Shown here in pieces: positions 49,564 through 57,718 of a stretch of DNA of 64,000 bases (positions are counted from its first letter, which is position 1; each line of letters starts with the position of its first letter). The notes under the pieces were generated by a model that was not told where the DNA came from, made no database searches, and saw only the letters and a list, made by a program, of their open reading frames with translations. Source of the stretch: Deinococcus roseus. Its GTDB lineage: Bacteria > Deinococcota > Deinococci > Deinococcales > Deinococcaceae. Made by a program: the position numbers and the translations under genes. The DNA lies in contig NZ_BMOD01000003.1 in assembly GCF_014646895.1 (NCBI RefSeq), positions 124,001 to 188,000 on the forward strand, in the 5' to 3' direction.

Positions 49564-51114
49564 ATGAACACTCCTAAATCTCCCCAAACACATCAGGCAG
49601 GTGCGGCACTGGTGATGACTCTTGGAGTCATGTTCATCATGGCCATTGTGCTGCTCATTTCTGCCCAGTACACCCTGAAGACCTCCAAAACGGTCACCGA
49701 CCAGTCTGCCACCCTGGAAGCCCAGTACGTCAGCGAATCCGGTCTGGCCTGGGCAAAAGCCTACGTCAAGCAACTGGGCAACCGCCTGGACGGTCTGGGC
49801 ACCACCAACAAGACCCTGACAGACTTCACCACCCTGGTGGCCAGTGTCTGCGGGGTGGGTCAGAACACCACTGTGACCAGCGGTTGCACCGTTCCCACCA
49901 CGGAACCTGCCGCCAGTGCAGCCAAAACCGCCATTGCAGACTTCTTCCGCACCTGGGAAGGGGCACCCACCACAGACACCTACTGGGCCACGGTCTTCAA
50001 AGACCTGGACCACACCCTGTCTCTGGGCAATGGACAGACCTACAGCGTTTACAACACCTACAAAGTGGGCGGGGTCCTCACCAAGAGCCCTCTGTTTTCC
50101 ATCACCCGCCTGGAATGGGACTACACCCCTGCAACACCTTCCACCATCTCCACCATGAACACCTTCCGTTTCTGCTATGACGTGGGGTATTACGTCTCCA
50201 AAGGCACCACCACCACCAAAGGCTCCCGTGTGGTGGGCCAGTACCCCAGACAGACCACCACCAGCACCTCCCCCACATGCCCCACAGCCACCTCTGCTGG
50301 TTCTTCTGCCGGAAGCTCTGGTGATCCCAGCAGAAACTCCCTGGACGTGGCCGTCACCAACACCACTTACACCCCCAGTACCACCACCCCTGCCATCACC
50401 ACCAACATCACCAGCAGTTATCCTCTGGCTGGAGCAGTGGGCATTGAGAAGAAAGTGGACAACGGAACCTACGTTTCCTACGAAGTGTGCGGCCAGACCA
50501 GCAACGGCAACTCAGGGGCCTGCGGAAATGACCGGAACTACACCATCCGGTATGATTACGCCGGAGCCAACCAGTACCAGGTCACCTGTTCTCAAAACGA
50601 TGTGACCACAACTTATGTCACCCTGACTTCCCCCAACCTTGTTCAGAGGTGCGCAGTCAAATCTCAGGGAAACCAGACAGATTACGTGTACTTCCTGCGC
50701 AATTCCAGCGGCAAAATCATCCTGATTCTGGGCCCCAAAAACTCAGGGAACAACACCCTGGCAGGCTGGCTGACCTCTCCCAACACCATGGCCCTCACCA
50801 GCAACTATGCAGGCCTGGTCTTTGGTGGAGATTGCAAAGGCGTGGGTCTTGCTGGCGTTCCCCAGGGCATCAGCATGTTTGCAGCACAATCTTCCGGTAT
50901 CACCACCGGTCTGAACATCCCCAGCTCCTTCTGCACAGAAACGGCCCTCAATTCCAGCGCCACCGCTGCAATTGATACCACCGTCAACATTGTGGTTCCT
51001 CCCATTGTCACCACCGGACCCACCACCTACACCTACTACTTCGATCCGCTCACCAACAACATCAATGTGCTGTACACCGGCCGCTGGATCCAGCTCAACA
51101 ACGGAGACCTTTGA
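49564..51114 (+). CDS. PilX-like minor pilin/pilus assembly protein
   Basis: The 516-residue protein starts THQAGAALVMTLGVMFIMAIV, the PilX N-terminal pattern: a hydrophobic helix near the start and a Glu residue at the end of a QYVSESGLAWAKAYV segment. The rest is a large Thr/Ser/Pro/Gly-rich extracellular domain with scattered Cys residues. PilX-type proteins prime or decorate type IV pili. TATAAT ten bases before the ATG and the lack of a ribosome site suggest a very short leader. Three prepilin-like genes follow without gaps. Confidence 0.75.
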   Translation: MNTPKSPQTHQAGAALVMTLGVMFIMAIVLLISAQYTLKTSKTVTDQSATLEAQYVSESGLAWAKAYVKQLGNRLDGLGTTNKTLTDFTTLVASVCGVGQNTTVTSGCTVPTTEPAASAAKTAIADFFRTWEGAPTTDTYWATVFKDLDHTLSLGNGQTYSVYNTYKVGGVLTKSPLFSITRLEWDYTPATPSTISTMNTFRFCYDVGYYVSKGTTTTKGSRVVGQYPRQTTTSTSPTCPTATSAGSSAGSSGDPSRNSLDVAVTNTTYTPSTTTPAITTNITSSYPLAGAVGIEKKVDNGTYVSYEVCGQTSNGNSGACGNDRNYTIRYDYAGANQYQVTCSQNDVTTTYVTLTSPNLVQRCAVKSQGNQTDYVYFLRNSSGKIILILGPKNSGNNTLAGWLTSPNTMALTSNYAGLVFGGDCKGVGLAGVPQGISMFAAQSSGITTGLNIPSSFCTETALNSSATAAIDTTVNIVVPPIVTTGPTTYTYYFDPLTNNINVLYTGRWIQLNNGDL

Positions 51115-51115
51115 C

Positions 51116-51586
51116 ATGCGGAATGCGCAGAAAATCCAGGGGATCTCCTTGCTGGAGATCCTGCTGGTGATGGTCCTGATCGGCATCCTGGTGGGTGTGG
51201 GCGTGATGAACCTGGTGAGGGAAAACAAGAAACGCTCTTTGCAGGATGATGTCTCGTCCATGACCTATTACTTTGACCTGGCCCGATCCACCAGTGTCAA
51301 AACCTCGGTGGACCAGACCCTCAGCCTGGCCAACAGCGGCAGCAATGTGGTGCTGACTTACGGCACCCGCACCATCACCTACCAGAACATGGCCCTCTGT
51401 GACAGCACCGGTGGCACATGTACCACCACCGGACAGGTCACCTTCAAGTCACCTTATGGAGAAATGTGCTGGAGCAGTGCCTGCACCACCAAAGACGTGC
51501 TGTTCAAATTCACCCGTCAGACCTGGTCTGCCAAATTGATTTTGCAAGGAGTGTTTGGCTATGCCTCGATCCGTGAAATCCAATAA
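51116..51586 (+). CDS. Prepilin-like protein (GspH/FimT-type)
   Basis: The 156-residue protein has a class III signal: Lys-Ile-Gln-Gly followed by ISLLEILLVMVLIGILVG, with Glu at position +5 after the cleavage Gly. Residues 60-150 form a Cys-containing Ser/Thr-rich head. It starts two bases after the PilX-like stop with GGAG upstream. It would be cleaved by PilD and built into a pilus or secretion pseudopilus. Confidence 0.8.
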   Translation: MRNAQKIQGISLLEILLVMVLIGILVGVGVMNLVRENKKRSLQDDVSSMTYYFDLARSTSVKTSVDQTLSLANSGSNVVLTYGTRTITYQNMALCDSTGGTCTTTGQVTFKSPYGEMCWSSACTTKDVLFKFTRQTWSAKLILQGVFGYASIREIQ

Positions 51587-52010
51587 ACACCAGCATCAAA
51601 ACCAGCAGGCAGGTGTCACCCTGATCGAAATCATGTTCGCCATTCTGATTGTCAGTCTGGTGCTGGGCACCATTGTGGTGCAGATGTCAAAGCTTTACAC
51701 CTCCAACAAAAAGAACACCAGTGTGCTTTCGGTCAACACCCTGGCTGCCAATGAGATTGAGAGCCTCAAAGAATCCTGGACCAATGCCACAACTGCAACC
51801 ACCAACTGGCAGAACGGAAGCTACACCCCCACCTCCACCAGTGTGACCTTCAGCTGTGCCACCTGGACCAGCCTGACCACGCCCCCCACCACTTTCGGCA
51901 GTTCCTGCGCCACTTCTTCCACAGCAACCAGCACCCTGAAACGCGTCAGACTGACCACCACCTACGGTGGCAAGACCCAGAACCTCTACCTGGACATCGC
52001 CATCCCATGA
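51561..52010 (+). CDS. Prepilin-like protein (PilV-type)
   Basis: The 149-residue protein starts at ATG 51561 inside the previous gene (26-base overlap) after AAGGAG. The class III signal is QAG followed by VTLIEIMFAILIVSLVLG, with Glu +5. The head is Thr/Ser-rich with two Cys residues. The overlap supports tight co-translation with the upstream prepilin. Confidence 0.8.
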   Translation: MPRSVKSNKHQHQNQQAGVTLIEIMFAILIVSLVLGTIVVQMSKLYTSNKKNTSVLSVNTLAANEIESLKESWTNATTATTNWQNGSYTPTSTSVTFSCATWTSLTTPPTTFGSSCATSSTATSTLKRVRLTTTYGGKTQNLYLDIAIP

Positions 52011-52047
52011 TGCTCTGCCCTGAAATCTCCCTGAAAGGTGGTGCACA

Positions 52048-52746
52048 GTGAGAAAAAACAGACAACAGGCAGGCCTGACCCTGATGGAATTGATGGTTGC
52101 CATGGCGGTGCTCTCGGTGCTGTTTGTGGCCATTTACAACCTGTTCAGTTCTGGCCTCAAGAACTCCATGGAATCTTCCACTCGGGCAGACCTGGATGCG
52201 CAGACCCAGAAAGTGCAGCAACTGGTGCTCAGCCGCCTGAAAGAAGCAGACAAGTTTGTCAGTGCAAGCAGTGTGACCTTTTCGGACAGCCAGGCCCCTT
52301 CCTCTACAGCCTATTTGCCTGCCAGCACCCTGACCGCCAGCCAGATTGTGATTGTGCGGGTGCCCAGCAAGGCCACTTCAGCTTTGTGTGACCTGTACGC
52401 CTATTACATTGTTCCAGCCTCCAACCTGATGGCCACCACCCTGCCCCTGCAGAGAAGATTGAATGTGGCCAGCAGTGGAGCGTATGCCCTGATCCAGGGC
52501 AAGGCAGCCACCTCCTACACCTGCAGCAGTGGCAGTTATCCCAACATCACTTCCCTGAGTGTGCTGCACCCTTCGCTGGCCAACAGCAATGGATTCAGTG
52601 CCTCTGTTTACAGCATTGCTGGCATGAAACGCGGCATGACCCTGATCCTCAAGGGCTACCAGAAAGTGGGCTCCAAGACCATCAGCACCAACACCTACCA
52701 GACCAAAGTGCTGGCCCGCAATTGCGACGCAACCACAGGCTGCTGA
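52048..52746 (+). CDS. Prepilin-like protein (PilW/GspJ-type)
   Basis: The 232-residue protein begins at GTG 52048 after AAAGGTGG. Its class III signal is QAG followed by LTLMELMVAMAVLSVLFV with Glu +5. The head domain of about 190 residues has Cys residues near its middle and at the end (NCDATTGC). It is the last of the four pilin-like genes; an 18-base hairpin follows. Confidence 0.8.
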   Translation: MRKNRQQAGLTLMELMVAMAVLSVLFVAIYNLFSSGLKNSMESSTRADLDAQTQKVQQLVLSRLKEADKFVSASSVTFSDSQAPSSTAYLPASTLTASQIVIVRVPSKATSALCDLYAYYIVPASNLMATTLPLQRRLNVASSGAYALIQGKAATSYTCSSGSYPNITSLSVLHPSLANSNGFSASVYSIAGMKRGMTLILKGYQKVGSKTISTNTYQTKVLARNCDATTGC

Positions 52747-52773
52747 ATCCGGCAAAACCAACCCTCTAAATCA

Positions 52774-52818
52774 CAAACCACAATCCCAGGCCATTCAGAT
52801 GCCTGGGATTGTGGTTTG
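52774..52818. terminator. 18-bp perfect hairpin after the pilin genes
   Basis: CAAACCACAATCCCAGGC (52774-52791) pairs with its complement at 52801-52818 around a nine-base loop. No T-run follows, so it may be a processing or mRNA-protecting hairpin, or separate the pilin genes from the two genes downstream. Confidence 0.6.
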
Positions 52819-52878
52819 CATGTGGGTTGCCTGGAAAGTCAGAATCAAGTCAGCCTGGTTCTTAAAATGAAAGAGAAC

Positions 52879-53430
52879 ATGTTGATTTTCTCCTGGCTTG
52901 TGACCTCCCTGATGATGACTGCACCGCTTGAAGTGATTGTGTTTGACAGCAGTCTGCAACGGGTGGTGGGTTATGGCAAGCAGCAGGGAGCACAATTGAC
53001 CCTGGAACTTCTGGAAGGCTTCAATGGTCCGGTGGTGACCATGTTTCTGCAGGAAAAAGTCACCAGTGTCCAGGGCGTTTTGAATGCCGGGCAGCTCACC
53101 CTGAGCACCCCCAATGGTCTTTTCACCCTGAACCAGTATTTCAACACCCTGGATTCTGACCTGAAATTGACGGTTCTCAGTACCCCCAAGCTCAGTGCCA
53201 ACGTCAAAAATCCTGCTGCAGATCCCCAGAACAACAAGTCAAACAATTCTGGATCAAACAATTCTGGATCAAGCAATGCTGGAAGTGGCAACAATTCTGG
53301 ATCAAGCAATTCTGGAAGCGGCAACAACTCTGGATCAAACAATTCTGGATCAAGCAATTCTGGAAGCGGCAACAATTCTGGAAACGGGAACTCCGGGAAC
53401 TCCGGAAATGGCAAAGGCAAAAACAAATAA
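52879..53430 (+). CDS. Exported protein with Asn/Ser/Gly-rich repeat tail
   Basis: The 183-residue protein begins MLIFSWLVTSLMMTAPLEV, a signal peptide or anchor, then about 105 residues rich in beta-type Thr, Leu and Gln, and ends in about 55 residues of low complexity made of NNSGS, SNSGS and GNNSG units, plus a basic tail (GNGKGKNK). An ATG at 52867 is possible; 52879 is preferred because TAAAAT ends ten bases before it. The tail is coded by repeated 15- to 18-base units (53241-53400). Function unknown; a wall- or pilus-associated role fits the context. Confidence 0.65.
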   Translation: MLIFSWLVTSLMMTAPLEVIVFDSSLQRVVGYGKQQGAQLTLELLEGFNGPVVTMFLQEKVTSVQGVLNAGQLTLSTPNGLFTLNQYFNTLDSDLKLTVLSTPKLSANVKNPAADPQNNKSNNSGSNNSGSSNAGSGNNSGSSNSGSGNNSGSNNSGSSNSGSGNNSGNGNSGNSGNGKGKNK

Positions 53431-53433
53431 ACC

Positions 53434-54114
53434 ATGCGAAAATGGCAAATCCTCCTCATAGAAGACGATGCAGATTTGCAGGCTTTGCTGGGCAACCACT
53501 TGCAAAACTGGGGATACCATGTGCAAGTGTGCCGCACATTGCAAGAGACCTACCAGCAACTGGCAGACTGGGTTCCTGATCTGGTGTTGCTGGACCTGAA
53601 TCTGCCCGATGGTGATGGTCTGGACCTGATTCCCTCCATTCAGGCGCTGGGCAACCTGCCGGTGCTGGTCATGACCGCCAGGGGTTCTGTTCCCGATCGG
53701 GTGCAGGGCCTCAATTCCGGCGCAGACGACTATCTGGTCAAGCCCTTTGCTCTGGATGAGTTTGATGCCCGCATCAAAGCCCTGCTCAGGAGGGTGCATC
53801 CTCAGGAGCAGACCCTTTATCTGGCGGGCACCACCCTGGACACCAGCAAATGCACCCTGAGCACAGCGGCCAAAAGTGTGCTGCTGACCGACCATGAGGT
53901 GCGCATCATGGAATACCTGATGCAAAACGCCTCCCGGGTGGTCAGCAGAGAGGTGCTGGAACAGCATGTGTATGGTTTTTACTCTCCTGCTTCCAACAGC
54001 TTTGAGGTGCGGGTTTCCCTGCTCAGGAAAAAACTCAAGCAGATTGAGAGCCATTTGCACATCCGTGCCCTCAGAAAAACCGGATATGCCCTTTTTGACG
54101 AGGCGACCCCCTGA
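53434..54114 (+). CDS. Orphan OmpR-family response regulator
   Basis: The 226-residue protein starts three bases after the repeat-protein stop. The receiver domain has IEDDAD, phospho-acceptor Asp in LVLLDLNLP and the KPF loop; the winged helix has VYGFYSPASNSFEVRVS and ends LRKTGYALF. No histidine kinase gene is adjacent, so its kinase is elsewhere. Co-transcription with the repeat protein and the TGTAAC repeats upstream of the pilin block make it a candidate controller of both. Confidence 0.9.
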   Translation: MRKWQILLIEDDADLQALLGNHLQNWGYHVQVCRTLQETYQQLADWVPDLVLLDLNLPDGDGLDLIPSIQALGNLPVLVMTARGSVPDRVQGLNSGADDYLVKPFALDEFDARIKALLRRVHPQEQTLYLAGTTLDTSKCTLSTAAKSVLLTDHEVRIMEYLMQNASRVVSREVLEQHVYGFYSPASNSFEVRVSLLRKKLKQIESHLHIRALRKTGYALFDEATP

Positions 54115-54173
54115 GCATTTGTCCGAAACAGCAGGGGTTGTCCTGTGTGTTTTGGGTTCTGGAACAGGAGGGT

Positions 54174-55085
54174 TTACAACCCAAACCACCCGCTGTCTTG
54201 AATGATTTCCTGCCAGGGGGTGTAGGTGGCTTCCGTGATGGTTTTGCCGGTTTTGCTCAGGTAAGTCTGCACCATCCGGTAGCCCACCGCGTACCCTGCG
54301 AAGTCAGGGATGCCCAGTCTGGGGGTGCCCCAGCTTTCTGAAGCCCAGTCTCCAAAGATGTAACCCCTCACCTCGGTGAAATCGGACAGGTTGAGGGCGG
54401 CAGCAAAGCGGGGTTTGACGGCTTCCAGTTCTGCGGGTTGCAGGGTGGTGGCCCAGGGGCCCAGGTTTTCCTCGCCGCACAACTGGGCTGCAAAAGCTTC
54501 TGCCAGACCTTCTGCCACGATGTATTTGCCCAGGGTCATCTGTGGGAAGAGGGGTTCGTGCTGAAAGCGCACCTGGTGGTGAAATTCATGCACCGTGATG
54601 GCAGAGAGTCTGGGCAAGTTGTGCTCGGTGGGGTAGGCCATCAGCAAAATCCAGCCAGGAACGTTGCCCACGCCGGTGTAGAGGGGTGGGGTCATGCGTT
54701 CTGGATCTCCCAGCACAAACACAAAATGCAGGTCTTGCAACTGGATGCCGTGCTTTGCAGGTTCCAGCAGGTCTATGGCCTTCTCCAGGCGTTCCAGGCT
54801 TTTCTCTGTGGCCTGAAACTGCTGAAGTTGTTCCAGGGCTTGCAAACCGCGTTCAATGCCTTGCTCTGGGGTGTAGAACAGAAAACGCTGGGCTGCAATC
54901 CGGGCCAGATCCTGACTGGGGTCTGCCATGCCCATCCGCAGCATGGGGGTTTCCCAGCAGGGCCGGATGGGTTCCATCACCTCCTGCAGAAAAACAGGCA
55001 TTTGCTGTGGCTCAGGGGCTTGCAGGGCTTTTTTCAGGCCGGACAATGAGGGTGCAACGTGAAGGTTGAGGGTGGGGGTGGTCAT
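54174..55085 (-). CDS. DUF2268-type zinc metalloprotease
   Basis: The 303-residue protein has the zinc motif HEFHH (H166, E167, H170) followed by an EGLAEAFAAQ segment that should give the third ligand, typical of the DUF2268 family. No signal peptide is present. AAAGGAGTCACC precedes the ATG. It is divergent from a MerR regulator and its promoter has the 19-base spacer that MerR proteins remodel, so induction by a MerR ligand is likely. The protein target is unknown. Confidence 0.8.
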   Translation of the reverse strand: MTTPTLNLHVAPSLSGLKKALQAPEPQQMPVFLQEVMEPIRPCWETPMLRMGMADPSQDLARIAAQRFLFYTPEQGIERGLQALEQLQQFQATEKSLERLEKAIDLLEPAKHGIQLQDLHFVFVLGDPERMTPPLYTGVGNVPGWILLMAYPTEHNLPRLSAITVHEFHHQVRFQHEPLFPQMTLGKYIVAEGLAEAFAAQLCGEENLGPWATTLQPAELEAVKPRFAAALNLSDFTEVRGYIFGDWASESWGTPRLGIPDFAGYAVGYRMVQTYLSKTGKTITEATYTPWQEIIQDSGWFGL

Positions 55086-55105
55086 GGTGACTCCTTTCTG
55101 TTCTT

Positions 55106-55136
55106 ACCCTAGAACCTCCTGCAACGGGAGATTCAA
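55106..55136 (-). promoter_or_regulatory. MerR-type promoter with 19-bp spacer
   Basis: On the minus strand TTGAAT (55136-55131) and TAGGGT (55111-55106) are 19 bases apart. The spacer holds an inverted repeat: AATCTCC and GGAGGTT around seven bases. This is the hallmark layout of a promoter activated by DNA twisting by a MerR-family dimer. The divergent gene codes for a MerR protein. Confidence 0.75.
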
Positions 55137-55206
55137 GATGCTTAAGCCATTTGTCTGAGGGTGCTTCAGAACAGGGTACCGCACAGAAGCACGGTAAAAT
55201 CAGCCC

Positions 55207-56202
55207 ATGGCCCGCAGCAAGAAATACAAAATTGGCGAACTGGCGCAGCTCAGCGGGGTGCCTGTCAAAACCGTGCGCTACTACTCCGATCTGGGGGTGC
55301 TGCCTCCCAGTGAAGTTTCTGAAACCGGACACCGCTGGTACACCGATCTGGACCATGCGCGACTGGAAGCGATCCGCAGCCTTCGGGAGGTGGGCGTGGG
55401 TCTGGAGACCATTGCGCAGGTGATGCAACATGAGGATTCCATTGCAGAGGCCCTGCGCCTGCAATTGCGCACCCTGGAACTGGAAATGAACCAGCTTCAA
55501 CGCAGGAAAGTCATTTTGCAGGGTGCCCTGAAGCGCAACGATCACCTGGGTTACCTGCGGGGCGCCCGCACCCTGGCGGCCCTCAATGCCCGTGAACGGC
55601 AGGATTTTCTGAACCAGCAACTCGAGCAGATGCTGCAGGGGGTTCCTGCCGATCCAGCCTGGATTCAGAACGTCTGGAAAGGCCCACTTTTGCAGCTTCC
55701 TGAACACTTTTCGGACCAGCAATTCGAAAGCTGGCTGGAACTGGCAGAACTCATGCTGGATGAGAATTTCATTGCCAGATTTCAGAAGGTGGGCCAGGAA
55801 TTCTGGGGAAGCTTCACCAATGCGGCCAGCCGTGAGCGCTACATGCAGGTCAGCCAGCAAGCAGATGGACTGATTCGGGAGACTTTGCAGCAAGGCGTTG
55901 TACCGGATTCTGCAGCAGGACAGCAGGTGATCCAGCAGGTGCTGGTGTTGCAGGCGGGCACAGAGGCCCCTGAGGTTTTGCAACAACTGGCCCAGGGTCA
56001 ACTCCAGCAAATTGAGCGCCACACTGACGCGCGTGCTTTGCGGTTCTGGGAACTGGTGGAGGAATTGCATGGTCGACCAGCAAAGGGACCCTCTCGCAGC
56101 CAGCAAGTGATGGCGCTGCATGAGTGGCGGGTTCAGGCCCTTCTCACTTTTCTCGATGGGGTGGCCAGGAAGTCGCTGACTGTCGGACAGGGCGATGTTT
56201 AA
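55207..56202 (+). CDS. MerR-family transcriptional regulator
   Basis: The 331-residue protein has the MerR helix-turn-helix and wing (KIGELAQLSGVPVKTVRYY, HRWYTDLD) in residues 7-75, a coiled-coil dimer helix (LQLRTLELEMNQLQRRK) and a long C-terminal domain of about 200 residues, helical and Gln-rich, like the ligand-binding parts of TipA/SkgA-like proteins but not clearly one of them. TAAAAT ends six bases before the ATG with no ribosome site, so it is probably leaderless. Its site lies in the shared promoter region with the metalloprotease gene. Confidence 0.88.
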   Translation: MARSKKYKIGELAQLSGVPVKTVRYYSDLGVLPPSEVSETGHRWYTDLDHARLEAIRSLREVGVGLETIAQVMQHEDSIAEALRLQLRTLELEMNQLQRRKVILQGALKRNDHLGYLRGARTLAALNARERQDFLNQQLEQMLQGVPADPAWIQNVWKGPLLQLPEHFSDQQFESWLELAELMLDENFIARFQKVGQEFWGSFTNAASRERYMQVSQQADGLIRETLQQGVVPDSAAGQQVIQQVLVLQAGTEAPEVLQQLAQGQLQQIERHTDARALRFWELVEELHGRPAKGPSRSQQVMALHEWRVQALLTFLDGVARKSLTVGQGDV

Positions 56203-56527
56203 GCGGGTGCCTATGAGGGGATTCTTGAGCCCCAGCGGTGTTCTTTCCAGCTGCAAAACCCAAATTAAGGTTCTTCATGGAAGCCTTTGATGAGATCAAA
56301 TGGTGAAAAATCCATCAAATTTGTATGAACAGGGAGTAGAATACAGGAAGGTGTCTTACCTTACTGCACGCTTTGAACCATTGGTTTGCTGATTCCAAAG
56401 TGCCATGGTCGTCGTCTCAACTGTGCTTGCTCCATCTCTGATTTAAGGCATGCTTTTTCCCTGGAGTGCCATCTGGGCCTCTGGGTTTGCACATCGCCCT
56501 TTGTACTGGAAAGTCAGAAGGTGGAAC
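56203..56527. other. Intergenic region without a supported gene
   Basis: It contains a TAGAAT -10 candidate near 56337 and short G-run/C-run pairing after the MerR stop. I see no gene or clear regulatory structure. Confidence 0.4.
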
Positions 56528-56812
56528 ATGAACGAGAACCATCATCCCACAGACGGAATCCCCCCGCATCCGGGAAAATACCTTGCGATGGAAGTGGAAA
56601 GCCGCCAGGGAAACCATCAGGATCTGGCAGCACAACTGGATTGCTCTGAAGAGCTGGTGCAGCAAATTCTGGCCGGAGAGCAGCCCATCACGCCGGCCAT
56701 CGCTTACCGTCTTCAGCAATGCTGGGGCATTTCCATGACGCTGTTGCTGGACATCCAGCGCGATTACGATGCCTACCAGGGCATGGCAATGTTTTCTGAA
56801 AACCAGGCCTGA
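56528..56812 (+). CDS. HigA-like antitoxin/XRE regulator without adjacent toxin
   Basis: The 94-residue protein shows the HigA family pattern: HPGKYLAMEVESRQGNHQDL, a helix-turn-helix with LAAQLDCSEELVQQILAGEQ and PITPAIAYRLQQCWGIS. HigA antitoxins bind HigB RNases and repress their operon. AAGGTGG precedes the ATG. No HigB-like frame lies on either side, so it may be a solitary regulator or act on a distant toxin. Its stop lies inside a 19-base hairpin. Confidence 0.75.
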   Translation: MNENHHPTDGIPPHPGKYLAMEVESRQGNHQDLAAQLDCSEELVQQILAGEQPITPAIAYRLQQCWGISMTLLLDIQRDYDAYQGMAMFSENQA

Positions 56813-56851
56813 ATAAAGCACTGTTTGACAGGCAGTGCTTTATTCAGGCCT
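56805..56851. terminator. 19-bp perfect hairpin at end of higA-like gene
   Basis: AGGCCTGAATAAAGCACTG (56805-56823) pairs fully with the arm at 56833-56851 around a nine-base loop. The stop codon is within the left arm. Confidence 0.7.
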
Positions 56852-56880
56852 GAAGATGATGGCCGTTTTAAATCCCTCTG

Positions 56881-56910
56881 AACCCCAGCTGAAATGAAAG
56901 CTGGGGTTTT
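56881..56910 (+). terminator. Intrinsic terminator
   Basis: AACCCCAGCT (56881-56890) pairs with AGCTGGGGTT (56899-56908), followed by TT and GC. It is a second terminator after the higA-like gene. Confidence 0.7.
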
Positions 56911-57070
56911 GCAGGAGACCCGGAGGCAATTTGTCCCCGGCTTGCTGTGGGAAAATACCTACCAGGGGTCAGGGGTTTCCTTGAGTGAAATCTCTGTCTT
57001 GATTGAATACACTTCTCGGGTGTCTTGTGTCTTCCTGTCTTGTGCTGCAGAGTTCTTGATGATGCGAAAC

Positions 57071-57130
57071 CCAAACTTCCACAATCCAAACTTTTACAGC
57101 CCAAGCTTTCACAGTCCAAATCCCACAGGA
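57071..57130 (+). repeat. Four 15-bp tandem repeats in a leader
   Basis: The units are CCAAACTTCCACAAT, CCAAACTTTTACAGC, CCAAGCTTTCACAGT and a shortened CCAAATCCCACAGG. They end eight bases before the ATG at 57138 and run into its ribosome site. Confidence 0.75.
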
Positions 57131-57137
57131 GGTCAAC

Positions 57138-57341
57138 ATGAAACAGCATCAGCCCTTGAACGTTCGCTGGGTCCCCGGTACATCCAACCGACTGATTGTC
57201 ACCCATCAGGAATCTGAAAAAGAAGTGCCTTTGCAAAAATTTGAAGATGTTTGTGGAAGACAGGCCACTTTCCCCCTGTACTTGCAGGGAAAAACCACCC
57301 TGGATTTGCCACGCAAACAACTTGAACAACTGGGGATCTGA
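57138..57341 (+). CDS. Small unknown protein (67 residues)
   Basis: The ATG follows AGGAGG by five bases. The protein begins MKQHQPLNVRWVPGTSNR and has a mix of charged and hydrophobic residues that suits a small soluble fold. No family is recognised. The four 15-base tandem repeats directly upstream are its most notable trait. Confidence 0.6.
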   Translation: MKQHQPLNVRWVPGTSNRLIVTHQESEKEVPLQKFEDVCGRQATFPLYLQGKTTLDLPRKQLEQLGI

Positions 57342-57562
57342 TCGTCCCTGCAAAACACTGCAAAACAATGGAACATACTGCAACAGCAAAAAATACGCTC
57401 TGAAAGGGCGCATTTCGGGTTTCTGCTCCAAAATCCATGGTTGCATCTGTTGGTCAAAACCCATCAAAAACCTTCAAAAATCCTGAAAATTCCATGGATT
57501 CAAAAACCAGAATTCACCTTTCTGTGATCTGATCAACTGCTTGCCAGCATCTTCTTGCCAGC

Positions 57563-57718
57563 TTATTCCAGAACCCATTTTTTGGGTGATGTTTCTGAAG
57601 ATGAAGCCGGTGCAGATGAAACAACTGCTCTTCTGGAAAGATGATCGATCAGCAGCAGGATGCCCAGAAATGCCGATCCAATGAACAAACCAATCGCAAG
57701 AGCTAAAGCAAACAACAT
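57563..57718 (-). CDS. Small single-span membrane protein (51 residues)
   Basis: The ATG at 57718 follows AAGGAGG by four bases. The protein is one hydrophobic helix (MLFALALAIGLFIGSAF and LGILLLI) and a Ser-rich charged tail. No family is recognised. The bases 57342-57562 and 57719-58169 hold no further gene; a TAGAAT -10 candidate at 58106-58111 may serve the FAD dehydrogenase. Confidence 0.6.
   Translation of the reverse strand: MLFALALAIGLFIGSAFLGILLLIDHLSRRAVVSSAPASSSETSPKKWVLE

Noticed and set aside
56868..57467. 199-residue minus-strand frame with pentapeptide-like DCESLG units
   Set aside because: The units are only the 15-bp tandem repeats read backwards; the frame has no ribosome site and covers a good plus-strand gene and a terminator.
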